In this document: piece after piece, positions 32,922-40,486 of the stretch
Position numbering within the stretch: position 1 is the stretch's first letter
Layout: each line of letters starts with the position of its first letter
DNA from: Kluyvera ascorbata_C
GTDB lineage: Bacteria > Pseudomonadota > Gammaproteobacteria > Enterobacterales > Enterobacteriaceae
Reading direction: 5' to 3'
Length of the DNA stretch: 64,000 bases
Assembly: GCF_044197065.1 (NCBI RefSeq)
Contig: NZ_JBIQOI010000001.1
Coordinates: 558,001-622,000, forward strand
Translations under genes and position numbers: made by a program
Notes under the pieces: generated by a model
The model's input: only the letters and a program-made list of their open reading frames with translations
Told to the model about the DNA's origin: nothing
The model's database searches: none

Positions 32922-35408
32922 ATGAATAGTAACAGACTAAAGAATATAGCTAATTTGTCTCGAATTAGCCTGGCAATTTTATGCCCGCTCTGTAGTTATA
33001 ACGCGATAGCTGACAGTAATCACAATAACGAATCTGGAGATCAAACGGTTGTTATGAATGGTGTTGATATTCAGAACGACTATTACAGCCTTTATACTGA
33101 TGGCAACATTGATATGACGTTCACTGATGCTGTTATTGATGCAGGAACTTACACGCAGGCGTTGATTGCTGACACGGACCAGGGCAGTGTGAATTTTAAT
33201 GCTGATAATCTGACTACCCAAGGTGGCGGTGAAGTTGAACTCATTGGCGGTGGTGATGTAACAGCAACGATTTCTAACAGTCATTTTGGCTCTATGGATT
33301 ATAATGACGCGGACTCTCTCTGGCTTGATTCGTATTATGGTGATGTCTCTGCGAGCGTTGAAAATTCGGTGTTTACAGGACGCCTGGACATTACTGCCGC
33401 GGGTGATATTAACGCGATAGTCAGTGATTCTGAAGTGGATCAAACCATCAATGCTAAAAGTAACGGCGCAAATTCTAAGGCGACGGTATCCATTGAAAAC
33501 AGTACCGTGACGACAGATAACGCGAGCAATACGCATAGTGCGGCGGTTCATGTGGAGGGGGGCAGTGCTGGCGCAACGGCCTACATTGACGACAGCACCA
33601 TTGGCTTAGCGACGAATTCGTCTCCTGCGATTTCACAGGATGTTGAAGTGTTTACCCATGATGGTGGGCAGGCCAGTGCAATTGTTAGCGGTTCTAGCAT
33701 TGAGGATGGCATTTATACCTATGCTGAGGACGGTGGCGATTCACTGATTCAGGTGAATGACAGTCAGGTTGGTACCGAACAAACCGCCGATGATGTGAGT
33801 TACATGTTGGTCGCACAATCTGCGAGAAATACCGTCGGTGAAGGGAGCGCGGCGTTATACCTTAATGATAGCCAGATTGACGGTAATATTTCTGCTCAGT
33901 CACAAGGTGATAGCGATGCGCAGATTACTCTCACTAATGGCTCCACGGTAAATGGTAACGTCCGCCTTGTCGGCAGCGATATGATGATGAATATTAATGG
34001 CTCGACGCTAAACGGTAATATTGAAGCCAGTAGTTATTCTGAATCTGATATTGGTAGTGAGGGGACAAATATGACCCTGAATCTCTCAAATACGGCCTAC
34101 CGCGGTAATATTGACTCCAATGATGATGACATCAATGAAGCGCTTACAGTCAACATTAATAATGGGGCGGTAATTGGCGGTGAATCTATTGATAGCGCGA
34201 TGCAAATTACCGGCTATGATACGGTTAATTTCAACGTTAATTATCTTGATTCTTCCTTAATCAATACGGGCAAAGTCTCCTATTTCTATCTGGACGATGG
34301 CGAGCAGGTCAGCGTAGATAGCAGCGTGGCAAACGGTACGTTATCGCCTATACGTAGCGGTTCTTACATTATGGATAATGTTGTTTATCAAGCGACAGAT
34401 GTGAGCGACCAGACGGGAAAGGCTGACGATGGCAACACATGGGGCGTATCTTTTTATAGTAATGGCCCAACGCCTTCCGATGAAGATGTTGCCGCGGATA
34501 TCCAATCGGCTCAGGCGGGTTTGATGGCCAGTGATGACATGATCCATCGCATTGCTGATGGTATTACCCATCAGATGGATAGCGCTAAAACGGATGAGCG
34601 CAGTCATTTGTGGATGCAGGGGATCTACGCCAGTGGCGATAGAACAGCGGGGGTAACCCAGTACAGTAATGATATTACCGGGATGCAGATTGGTGGCGAT
34701 GTATCTCATCGGATTACGGATGATAACGTTGTTGGTGCTGGCCTTGCGCTTGGTTACCTGAATAACGATTTGTCGTTAAATGGCCCATTGGATGGCCATA
34801 ATAATATTGATGGCGCCTACTACAGCGTCTATGCCAACTGGAAGCAACTGCTTTCGCATAATAAAAACTGGGGCTGGTTTGCCGATACCGTATTTACCTA
34901 TGGTGATATGTCATACAGTACCGATGGCCATGATGGTGGTATTGCCGCCGGTAGTGATTATGATGGGCGCAGTTGGTTAGTTCAGGGAAGAGTGGGGGCG
35001 CAGATAAACGCGACTCGTCAGTTCTGGTTAAGACCTTATGTGACGTTAGGCTATGACAACATTCATACGGATGGTTTCAACGATGGCTACAGCGATATCA
35101 GTAGCGGCAAACAGGACGGTGGTTTTACGGGAGCGGGTATTCAGGCTGGGACGAACTATCAATTGCATAATGTTGAATTGAAACCCTACGTTGAACTGGC
35201 CTATCTCGCTCAGTTTTCTACGGATACCCAATTCCACACTGATGACTATGATTTTTCTGGTCAGAACCTCAATGGGGGCGATACTGGTGTAGGCCTGGAA
35301 GCGAAGTTCTCCAATAAATGGAGTGCGGATACTCGAGTGAATACCGAATTCGGCCATGATGTTGATAATGAAGTGAATGCTTATATTAATGTGAAATACC
35401 AGTTCTGA
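32922..35408 (+). CDS. Autotransporter (type Va secretion) adhesin-like protein
   Basis: An 828-residue autotransporter. It has a signal peptide (residues 1-31, ending NAIADS) and a long passenger of short repeated beta-strand units rich in Asn, Asp, Ser and Thr (VNGNVRLVGSDMMMNINGST is one, near residue 345), predicting a right-handed beta helix. The C-terminal barrel runs from about residue 555 (SHLWMQGIYASGDRTAGV) to the final NVKYQF, a terminal Phe as needed for BAM insertion. The passenger has no recognisable protease motif, so adhesion or aggregation is the likely role. Base composition is clearly more AT-rich than the neighbours, suggesting transfer or special selection. It is monocistronic with its own terminator. 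Confidence 0.88.
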   Translation: MNSNRLKNIANLSRISLAILCPLCSYNAIADSNHNNESGDQTVVMNGVDIQNDYYSLYTDGNIDMTFTDAVIDAGTYTQALIADTDQGSVNFNADNLTTQGGGEVELIGGGDVTATISNSHFGSMDYNDADSLWLDSYYGDVSASVENSVFTGRLDITAAGDINAIVSDSEVDQTINAKSNGANSKATVSIENSTVTTDNASNTHSAAVHVEGGSAGATAYIDDSTIGLATNSSPAISQDVEVFTHDGGQASAIVSGSSIEDGIYTYAEDGGDSLIQVNDSQVGTEQTADDVSYMLVAQSARNTVGEGSAALYLNDSQIDGNISAQSQGDSDAQITLTNGSTVNGNVRLVGSDMMMNINGSTLNGNIEASSYSESDIGSEGTNMTLNLSNTAYRGNIDSNDDDINEALTVNINNGAVIGGESIDSAMQITGYDTVNFNVNYLDSSLINTGKVSYFYLDDGEQVSVDSSVANGTLSPIRSGSYIMDNVVYQATDVSDQTGKADDGNTWGVSFYSNGPTPSDEDVAADIQSAQAGLMASDDMIHRIADGITHQMDSAKTDERSHLWMQGIYASGDRTAGVTQYSNDITGMQIGGDVSHRITDDNVVGAGLALGYLNNDLSLNGPLDGHNNIDGAYYSVYANWKQLLSHNKNWGWFADTVFTYGDMSYSTDGHDGGIAAGSDYDGRSWLVQGRVGAQINATRQFWLRPYVTLGYDNIHTDGFNDGYSDISSGKQDGGFTGAGIQAGTNYQLHNVELKPYVELAYLAQFSTDTQFHTDDYDFSGQNLNGGDTGVGLEAKFSNKWSADTRVNTEFGHDVDNEVNAYINVKYQF

Positions 35409-35433
35409 TATGTTCTGGTTGTTTTCAACGCAT

Positions 35434-35467
35434 AAAACGCCTGGTGATTGTCATCAGGCGTTTTATT
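35434..35467 (+). terminator. Rho-independent terminator of the autotransporter
   Basis: AAAACGCCTG and CAGGCGTTTT pair across an 11-base loop region that itself contains TGA/TCA pairing, 25 bp after the stop. Confidence 0.85.
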
Positions 35468-35473
35468 ATTCCA

Positions 35474-35560
35474 GAAGTGGACGGGTATGCGGCCAGGATT
35501 AAAATTCTTGATAACCAATCGGTTAAAGCCGGTGATTTACTCGTGCAGCTTGTGACCGGG
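35474..35560 (+). pseudogene. Scrap of a HlyD/EmrA-type membrane fusion protein gene
   Basis: Read on the plus strand, 29 codons give PEVDGYAARIKILDNQSVK then AGDLLVQL. This is the lipoyl-domain signature of HlyD/EmrA membrane fusion proteins ('v.GyV..i.V.dnq.VkaGdlLv.l'). There is no start or continuation, so it is a gene fragment left by rearrangement, lying just after the autotransporter terminator. Confidence 0.6.
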
Positions 35561-35622
35561 ATTACTGGATTTGGCACAGGCTGAGGATGAAGTTTCCGCA
35601 TAGCGATGTTAGTGAGTGCCAT
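35560..35622 (-). pseudogene. Possible N-terminal scrap of a phage/island integrase
   Basis: The ATG at 35622 encodes MALTNIAMRKLHPQPVPNP, which resembles the conserved opening of P4-type tyrosine integrases ('MALTd.aiR.lkP..kp'). It lies 118 bp beyond the 3' end of tRNA-Asn and in the same orientation, the usual place and direction for an island integrase. Only about 20 codons remain. The similarity is short, so the call is tentative. Confidence 0.4.
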
Positions 35623-35689
35623 AGCAGAGGACTCCATTCGTTCAACGAACCGCCATTCCGTTAAGCTAACGCCAGCCGGACGCACCAGA

Positions 35690-35733
35690 TGCAGAAAAGC
35701 AAAAAGCCCGCTTAGTTTCCTAAGCAGGCTTCT
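35690..35733 (-). terminator. tRNA-Asn terminator; right copy of a direct repeat
   Basis: On the minus strand the stem AAGCCTGCTTAG/CTAAGCGGGCTT with a GAAA loop is followed by TTTTT, seven bases after the tRNA 3' end. The unit repeats the 9561-9604 sequence in the same plus-strand orientation. Confidence 0.85.
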
Positions 35734-35739
35734 TAAATA

Positions 35740-35815
35740 TGGCTCCTCTGACTGGACTCGAACCAGTGACATACGGATTAACAGTCCGCCGTTCTACCGA
35801 CTGAACTACAGAGGA
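35740..35815 (-). tRNA. tRNA-Asn (GTT)
   Basis: A 76-nt cloverleaf beginning TCCTCTGTAGTTCAGTCGG and ending GTCAGAGGAGCCA with an encoded CCA. The anticodon loop is CTGTTAATC with anticodon GTT, and the T loop GGTTCGAGTCC is standard. tRNA-Asn genes in enterics are frequent integration sites (for example for the Yersinia high-pathogenicity island), which bears on the gene scraps downstream. A terminator follows directly. Confidence 0.97.
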
Positions 35816-35915
35816 ATCGTTTGAACGAGGCGCATAGTACTGGCACCCGATATTTGTGTCAACACTAAATTTAACTTGCTGATTCAAATGAATGAATTTA
35901 GCGCAAGATGCCGTT

Positions 35916-36710
35916 TTAGTGAACTACTGGCGAGTTTTCACCCTGTTCGCTGTTATCACGCAGCCGCTGTAGTGGGTCCTGACGGTAGAAGCTGCAGAAA
36001 CGTTGCCACAGGGCAGGGAAGCGTGGGGCGAAAAGTTCTGGTGCGCTGAAAAAATACTCAGACAAGACGGCAAAACATTCTGCGGGGTCGGTCGCCGCGT
36101 AGGCATCGATGCTGGCAGCATTTTCGCCAACTAAATCAATCTCATCCTGAATGTTGTTCATGGCTGCATGAAGGTCGTGTTCCCATCCTGCGACCTCGCG
36201 AAGCGGGATAAACGGCACGCCGCTGGCGCGGTCACCATTGCGAGTATCGAGCTTATGCGCCACTTCATGAATAATCAGGTTAAAACCGGAGGCATCGAAA
36301 GAATCCTGAATATCGAGCCAGTTCAGCACAATCGGCCCCTGTTGCCAGCTCTGACCGGACTGCACCACGCGCTGGCTGTGGACCAGGCCAATATCGTCTT
36401 CCCACTCATCGTCCACGATAAAAGGAGCCGGGTAGATGAGGATTTCATGGAATCCATCCAGCCATTCAAGCCCAAGTTCGAGTACGGGCAGACAGAAGAG
36501 CAGGGCAATACGCGCCTCGATAATCGGCTCAGCCGTCAGCCCTTGCAGAAACACCAGCCGTTTTTGTTGCAAAAAACGGTCGGCGAGCTGCACCAGCTTG
36601 AGCTGCTCGTCGTCGGAGAGATTGGCTAATAGCGGAATAGCCAGAGCTTGCGCCCATGGCATATTGCTTATTTCGACGGTATCACTTGCTTTCCAGGGCC
36701 ATTTAATCAT
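35916..36710 (-). CDS. mtfA: Mlc titration factor A, zinc peptidase
   Basis: A 264-residue protein recognised as MtfA (YeeI). The ATG at 36710 gives MIKWPWKASDTVEISNMPW, matching the known start; an earlier in-frame start is not conserved. The metal-binding HEVAH lies at residues 148-152 (IIHEVAHKLD), with the third ligand Glu probably in the DPAECFAVLSEYFF helix. MtfA is a cytosolic zinc-dependent aminopeptidase that binds and inactivates Mlc, the repressor of ptsG and other glucose genes, so it tunes sugar uptake. It lies between tRNA-Asn and tRNA-Ser, as in E. coli, and is monocistronic. Confidence 0.96.
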   Translation of the reverse strand: MIKWPWKASDTVEISNMPWAQALAIPLLANLSDDEQLKLVQLADRFLQQKRLVFLQGLTAEPIIEARIALLFCLPVLELGLEWLDGFHEILIYPAPFIVDDEWEDDIGLVHSQRVVQSGQSWQQGPIVLNWLDIQDSFDASGFNLIIHEVAHKLDTRNGDRASGVPFIPLREVAGWEHDLHAAMNNIQDEIDLVGENAASIDAYAATDPAECFAVLSEYFFSAPELFAPRFPALWQRFCSFYRQDPLQRLRDNSEQGENSPVVH

Positions 36711-36803
36711 CGTTTTGCTCGCAAACTCGTCACTTGAACGCAATTGAGGAGACTGGGTCTGTTAAAATGCCAAATAACCTGGCATGATGGCAACCATCAA
36801 AAC

Positions 36804-36893
36804 GGAGAGATGCCAGAGCGGCTGAATGGACCGGTCTCGAAAACCGGAGTAGGGGTAACTCTACCGGGGGTTCAAATCCCCCTCTCTCCGCCA
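36804..36893 (+). tRNA. serU: tRNA-Ser (CGA)
   Basis: A 90-nt class II tRNA starting GGAGAGATGCCAGAGCGG and ending CTCTCTCCGCCA. The anticodon stem-loop CCGGT-CTCGAAA-ACCGG gives anticodon CGA, reading UCG. A long variable arm (GTAGGGGTAACTCTAC) confirms serine. It stands next to mtfA and tRNA-Asn as serU does in E. coli. Confidence 0.96.
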
Positions 36894-37051
36894 ATTTTCA
36901 ACAAGTTATACTCCTCTCGTGCCCGTCAGACTTCCCTTTTTTAAAACGTCCACAGGATATTTTCGTAACCGTCGATCGTCACTTCATTATGTCTGCAATT
37001 GTGACATTGAACACAGGAATATCGGATTTGCGACCTATTTACCGTGCCTGA

Positions 37052-37753
37052 TTACCGGCGCTGTCCTGCGTGGCGTCTGCCTAGCGCAAAGCACATCATC
37101 GGCAGCGGTAGCGTGACAATCAGCAGCATCCACAGCAGCGTATAGACGGCATCCACGCCATCATTTTGCAGATTGGTGTAGAGCTTGACGGGAATTCCCT
37201 GGGGGAAATAAGCGAAGATCATGACGATGCCAAACTCACCGACGGCACGAACCCAGGCGAGCGTGACGGCGGAAGCCAGGCCGGGAAGGGCGATAGGCAG
37301 GGTCAGATAGCGAAAGCGATTCCATCCTGATGCGCCAAGCGTCTGGCCGGCTTCAAGAATGTCTTTCGGCACGGTAGAAAACGCCGAACGCGCCACCACA
37401 ATGAAATAGGGCAGCGAACCGTAAATCTGCGCCAGCACAAAGGCCGCCGGGTTGTTGACCAGGGTGAACCCTATTTTTGAGACCCAGGAGCCAACCAGAC
37501 CATAGGGCCCCAGTGCGGAAACCAGCAAGATCCCCATCGCCAGCGGTGGGGTTAGCAGTGGGATCATCACCAGCATCTCGGCAATTAACCGCCGTCGACC
37601 CGTCGCCTGTGAAAGCCACCAGGCAACAGGCAAACCAATGGTGACCGTGATACACAGCGCGAGCCCGCCCAGACCCATTGATACGGCAATTGCGTTATCG
37701 TCACGCCACGCCAGCTGTAAATGCTGCCAGGGCGTGACGCTGAGCAGCGTCAC
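37052..37753 (-). CDS. Oxyanion (molybdate/tungstate-like) ABC transporter permease, start uncertain
   Basis: A ModB/WtpB-like permease; the EAA loop reads DILEAGQTLGASGWNRFRYL with the usual Gly. From GTG 37753 it has 233 residues. However, the frame continues open upstream as IRSLSRPGKIAGWLSLPAI then LLLCIPFV, an obvious first membrane helix. The only sensible start there is an ATA at 37831, preceded by AAGGAG at seven bases and overlapping the binding-protein stop. The true gene is therefore probably 37052-37831, starting at ATA (a mutated ATG or a rare start). It would form the channel for the 37819-38742 binding protein. No ATPase gene follows before tRNA-Ser. Confidence 0.8.
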   Translation of the reverse strand: MTLLSVTPWQHLQLAWRDDNAIAVSMGLGGLALCITVTIGLPVAWWLSQATGRRRLIAEMLVMIPLLTPPLAMGILLVSALGPYGLVGSWVSKIGFTLVNNPAAFVLAQIYGSLPYFIVVARSAFSTVPKDILEAGQTLGASGWNRFRYLTLPIALPGLASAVTLAWVRAVGEFGIVMIFAYFPQGIPVKLYTNLQNDGVDAVYTLLWMLLIVTLPLPMMCFALGRRHAGQRR

Positions 37754-37818
37754 AAACGGAATGCAGAGTAGAAGAATAGCGGGCAGCGAAAGCCAGCCCG
37801 CTATTTTGCCAGGACGGC

Positions 37819-38742
37819 TTAGCGAGCGTATAGCACATCTCCTTTCGGTTGTGCATAGCCATACTGTTTAAACAGCGCCTGACCTTGTGGGCTTTGCATA
37901 AATTTGACGAACTTCTCGCCTTGTTCAACACCGTTAGGCGCATTTTTCAGCACCGCAGCGTAAAACACCATCGGCTGAGTATGCAGAACCTGATCATGGC
38001 CCTTGCTGTCTTTAATGGTGAAGCTGACGGTGTCATACCACTGCTTTTCCATCGCCGGGTTACTCAGGTTAATTTCGTCCGGCAGCGCAACATACGGCAG
38101 GTGCGCGGAGCGAATTTCGCTCTCATATGCCGCGGCGGCATCGACCTGACCACTTTCGAGGCGGGTTAACAGACCGCCTTCCTGGTTGGTTTGCTGTGGG
38201 TTCTGCAGGCTGCCCAGGATCTTCATCGCGATACCTGGTTGCTGATAATATTTTTCAGCCAGCATCAGGGTGAAGACAATATTCTGGCCTTTCGGATCGA
38301 CATACGGGTCGGTACGACCAAAGCTGATATCTTTTTTCGCCAGCAGGTTTAGCCATGAGCCATCGTTCTTCTTGCTGGCTTCGGCAAACTGCTCGCCATA
38401 TTTACCTTTTGGGTTGTACGCCAGCACCATGCTGGTGCTGGCCACAGGCACAGCATCGTCAATCAGCCCTGCGTCCTTCAGAATTTGCATCGGACCTGGG
38501 TTGATAGAGACAAAAACATCGGCCTCAATCTTGTGGCTGGCGAGCAGACGAGCCATCCCGTAGGCCCCTTGGCCTTGCCCCTGATATTCACCGTTATCTG
38601 CCTTGCTGAACGCCGGGCCCAGGCCCTGATCCATCACTTTGCCCATCGAACCGGCATAGGTGACGCGGATGTCTTTGGCGAACACCGCCGGGGTACACAC
38701 CATCAGCGCTAAAACCCCGTACTTCATTTTTCCTGAAACCAT
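37819..38742 (-). CDS. ABC transporter periplasmic oxyanion-binding protein (molybdate/tungstate-like)
   Basis: A 307-residue secreted binding protein. The signal peptide is MVSGKMKYGVLALMVCTPAV with cleavage after VFA; a second Met at position 6 is an alternative start. The mature protein starts KDIRVTYAGSMGKVMDQGL, with the 'aGS' and 'GQGAYGMARLL' regions typical of group III ModA/WtpA-like oxyanion binders, and ADVFVSINPGPM later. It would capture molybdate, tungstate or a related anion in the periplasm and feed the permease, whose gene overlaps its 3' end. The ligand is not certain. Confidence 0.85.
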   Translation of the reverse strand: MVSGKMKYGVLALMVCTPAVFAKDIRVTYAGSMGKVMDQGLGPAFSKADNGEYQGQGQGAYGMARLLASHKIEADVFVSINPGPMQILKDAGLIDDAVPVASTSMVLAYNPKGKYGEQFAEASKKNDGSWLNLLAKKDISFGRTDPYVDPKGQNIVFTLMLAEKYYQQPGIAMKILGSLQNPQQTNQEGGLLTRLESGQVDAAAAYESEIRSAHLPYVALPDEINLSNPAMEKQWYDTVSFTIKDSKGHDQVLHTQPMVFYAAVLKNAPNGVEQGEKFVKFMQSPQGQALFKQYGYAQPKGDVLYAR

Positions 38743-39126
38743 TGCCCTGCCTCGTTATGTATTTTTTTACATATCGATTTTTCACGAAAAGAAGAGGAGT
38801 GACAATGCTGATGAAACGGTCGTTGAGCTTAAATTGAAAAAATACTCACTCTGGGGTAAATCCTGTATGTATCTGTTTCTGAATATTAAGGATTGATGTT
38901 CTGACCCGGCTAACGATAAATTTTTTCTGCTGGGTTTATGTTGTAAACGATGATTCCTGGTTATGGTTGTATAGGGTGATGGCGCAAAACGCTAACGCTG
39001 CACTCCTGAAGCCACAAAGCGGTCTACGGGCCACTTTTGTTTGTTTGAATTTAAACAACATTGTGCTTTATGACGCGCCGTCGGCGTGCGTAAATGCAAC
39101 GTTGTACAATTTTTACAGGTAAGACT

Positions 39127-39756
39127 ATGCAGAATTTACCGCCAATCCGTCCGGAGCAGAGCATCCGGCGACTGACGGCGTTGCTTGAGCCCATCGCTGA
39201 AAAAATGAAAGTGGTCCCGCGTAAACGTATGCCGTGGACGTACAAAAACCAGCCGCAGCTATTTCTCTTCCTTGAAGGTGAACTCTCCATTCTGCGGGCC
39301 TCAGACGGCCTGCTTATTGTGACCGTTTATGACCCCCATCTGTTTGGCATTGCTGAGATGATTCAGCCGGTGCGTGGTCATCTGCTGCGTGCGGAAGTCG
39401 AGTCAACGATTTTACGGGTGGATGCGCAAACCGCCATGCAGGTGTTCCGTGATGAAGGGGTATGGGAAGATGTAGCCTCCGTGCTGTCGTACCACACGGC
39501 CTATCTTTTCTATCGCGATGCGCTGGTGGTACAACAGCGGACCTACTCGGTGATTCGCAACCATCTTCAGGAGATGATTTTGCTGCCTGAAGAGACGCGA
39601 ATGAAAATATCGATTCTTGAATATATCCAGGAACGCACGCACTTATCGCGCAGCAGCGTATTGAACGTATTATCGGCATTGAAAAATGGTCAATATATTG
39701 AATTCAAGCGCGGTGGATATCTGCTGTCGATATCGAATTTACCTGAGCGTTTTTAA
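39127..39756 (+). CDS. IprA/YaiV-like Crp-fold transcriptional regulator
   Basis: A 209-residue regulator. The ATG at 39127 (MQNLPPIRPEQSIRRLTALL, with AGGTAAG upstream) is preferred over an in-frame ATG 11 codons earlier. The N-terminal half folds like a cyclic-nucleotide-binding beta roll (LFLFLEGELSILRAS, FGIAEMIQPVRGH) without cAMP-binding residues. The C-terminal helix-turn-helix reads ILEYIQERTHLSRSSVLNVL, closely matching the end of E. coli IprA (YaiV). IprA affects stress, virulence and redox responses in Salmonella. The 384-bp gap upstream (38743-39126) holds divergent promoters and nothing else I can name. Confidence 0.82.
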   Translation: MQNLPPIRPEQSIRRLTALLEPIAEKMKVVPRKRMPWTYKNQPQLFLFLEGELSILRASDGLLIVTVYDPHLFGIAEMIQPVRGHLLRAEVESTILRVDAQTAMQVFRDEGVWEDVASVLSYHTAYLFYRDALVVQQRTYSVIRNHLQEMILLPEETRMKISILEYIQERTHLSRSSVLNVLSALKNGQYIEFKRGGYLLSISNLPERF

Positions 39757-39818
39757 CACGGAATGAAAAGCATAACGTTTATTAGCAATAATGATATTTT
39801 TGCCGGTCCGAAAAAAAG

Positions 39819-39855
39819 AAAGCCCACTCATTAATGATGCGTGGGCTTTTTTTTT
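39819..39855. terminator. Bidirectional terminator
   Basis: AAAGCCCAC and GTGGGCTTT pair around a loop holding TCATTAATGA; a T run follows on each strand. It serves the convergent IprA-like and lipoprotein genes. Confidence 0.85.
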
Positions 39856-40237
39856 ACCCTGGTGCCAATGTTTGCAACGAGCCGTTGACGCGACGCAGAC
39901 CGTCGACGTTCCGTTCTTTCAGGTAATAGCCATTGATAAGCCGCATCTGATCGAGTTTTGCCAGGGCGTTATAAACCTGATGCGCCTCGCTATGAACGTT
40001 GAAAATCTCCCTGGTTTTCACATTTTGCAGGTAGTTTGTCTTCAACTCAGCGGTAACGTTGTCAATGATACGTTCATTCTGTTGATACAGCGAAGTGAGT
40101 TCAGCGGGCTGGCCTGGGGCATGGCTTTGCGGGACGACGGGGATCTGAAGCCTGTCGATGTGGTTTAGGGTTTCCGGTTTCTCAGAACTGCAGGCAGTCA
40201 ACGTGGCGACAAGAAGAATAACAACGACTTTATACAT
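39854..40237 (-). CDS. Small lipoprotein of unknown function
   Basis: A 127-residue lipoprotein. The ATG at 40237 gives MYKVVVILLVATLTACSSEK with lipobox LTAC (Cys16); Ser at +2 predicts sorting to the outer membrane. The mature part is helical and hydrophilic (QQNERIIDNVTAELKTNYLQ) with no cysteine or catalytic motif. An in-frame start 35 codons earlier would place the signal internally and is rejected. I do not recognise the family. It is monocistronic and divergent from the alkyl sulfatase gene, so the two may share control, but no link in function is evident. Confidence 0.75.
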   Translation of the reverse strand: MYKVVVILLVATLTACSSEKPETLNHIDRLQIPVVPQSHAPGQPAELTSLYQQNERIIDNVTAELKTNYLQNVKTREIFNVHSEAHQVYNALAKLDQMRLINGYYLKERNVDGLRRVNGSLQTLAPG

Positions 40238-40486
40238 GGGATGACCTGATTCAGTATTTAGGCCGCCTATTATCTTTTTTAGCAGATACCTGGCGAGAAA
40301 CGATTCATTTATTTTTAAATATAATTGGATCTTGCAGTGCAAATTTAAATTTAAATGGTTATTGTTTTTTCAGACCACTCGCTCGATGTTAATCTTATCC
40401 CATCGTTATTCAATATCCGTATCTCAGCCGCCGCTTATATCAATAAGCAAACTTCTTCGCGGCGCAATGTAAGAAATAGAGGCTTT

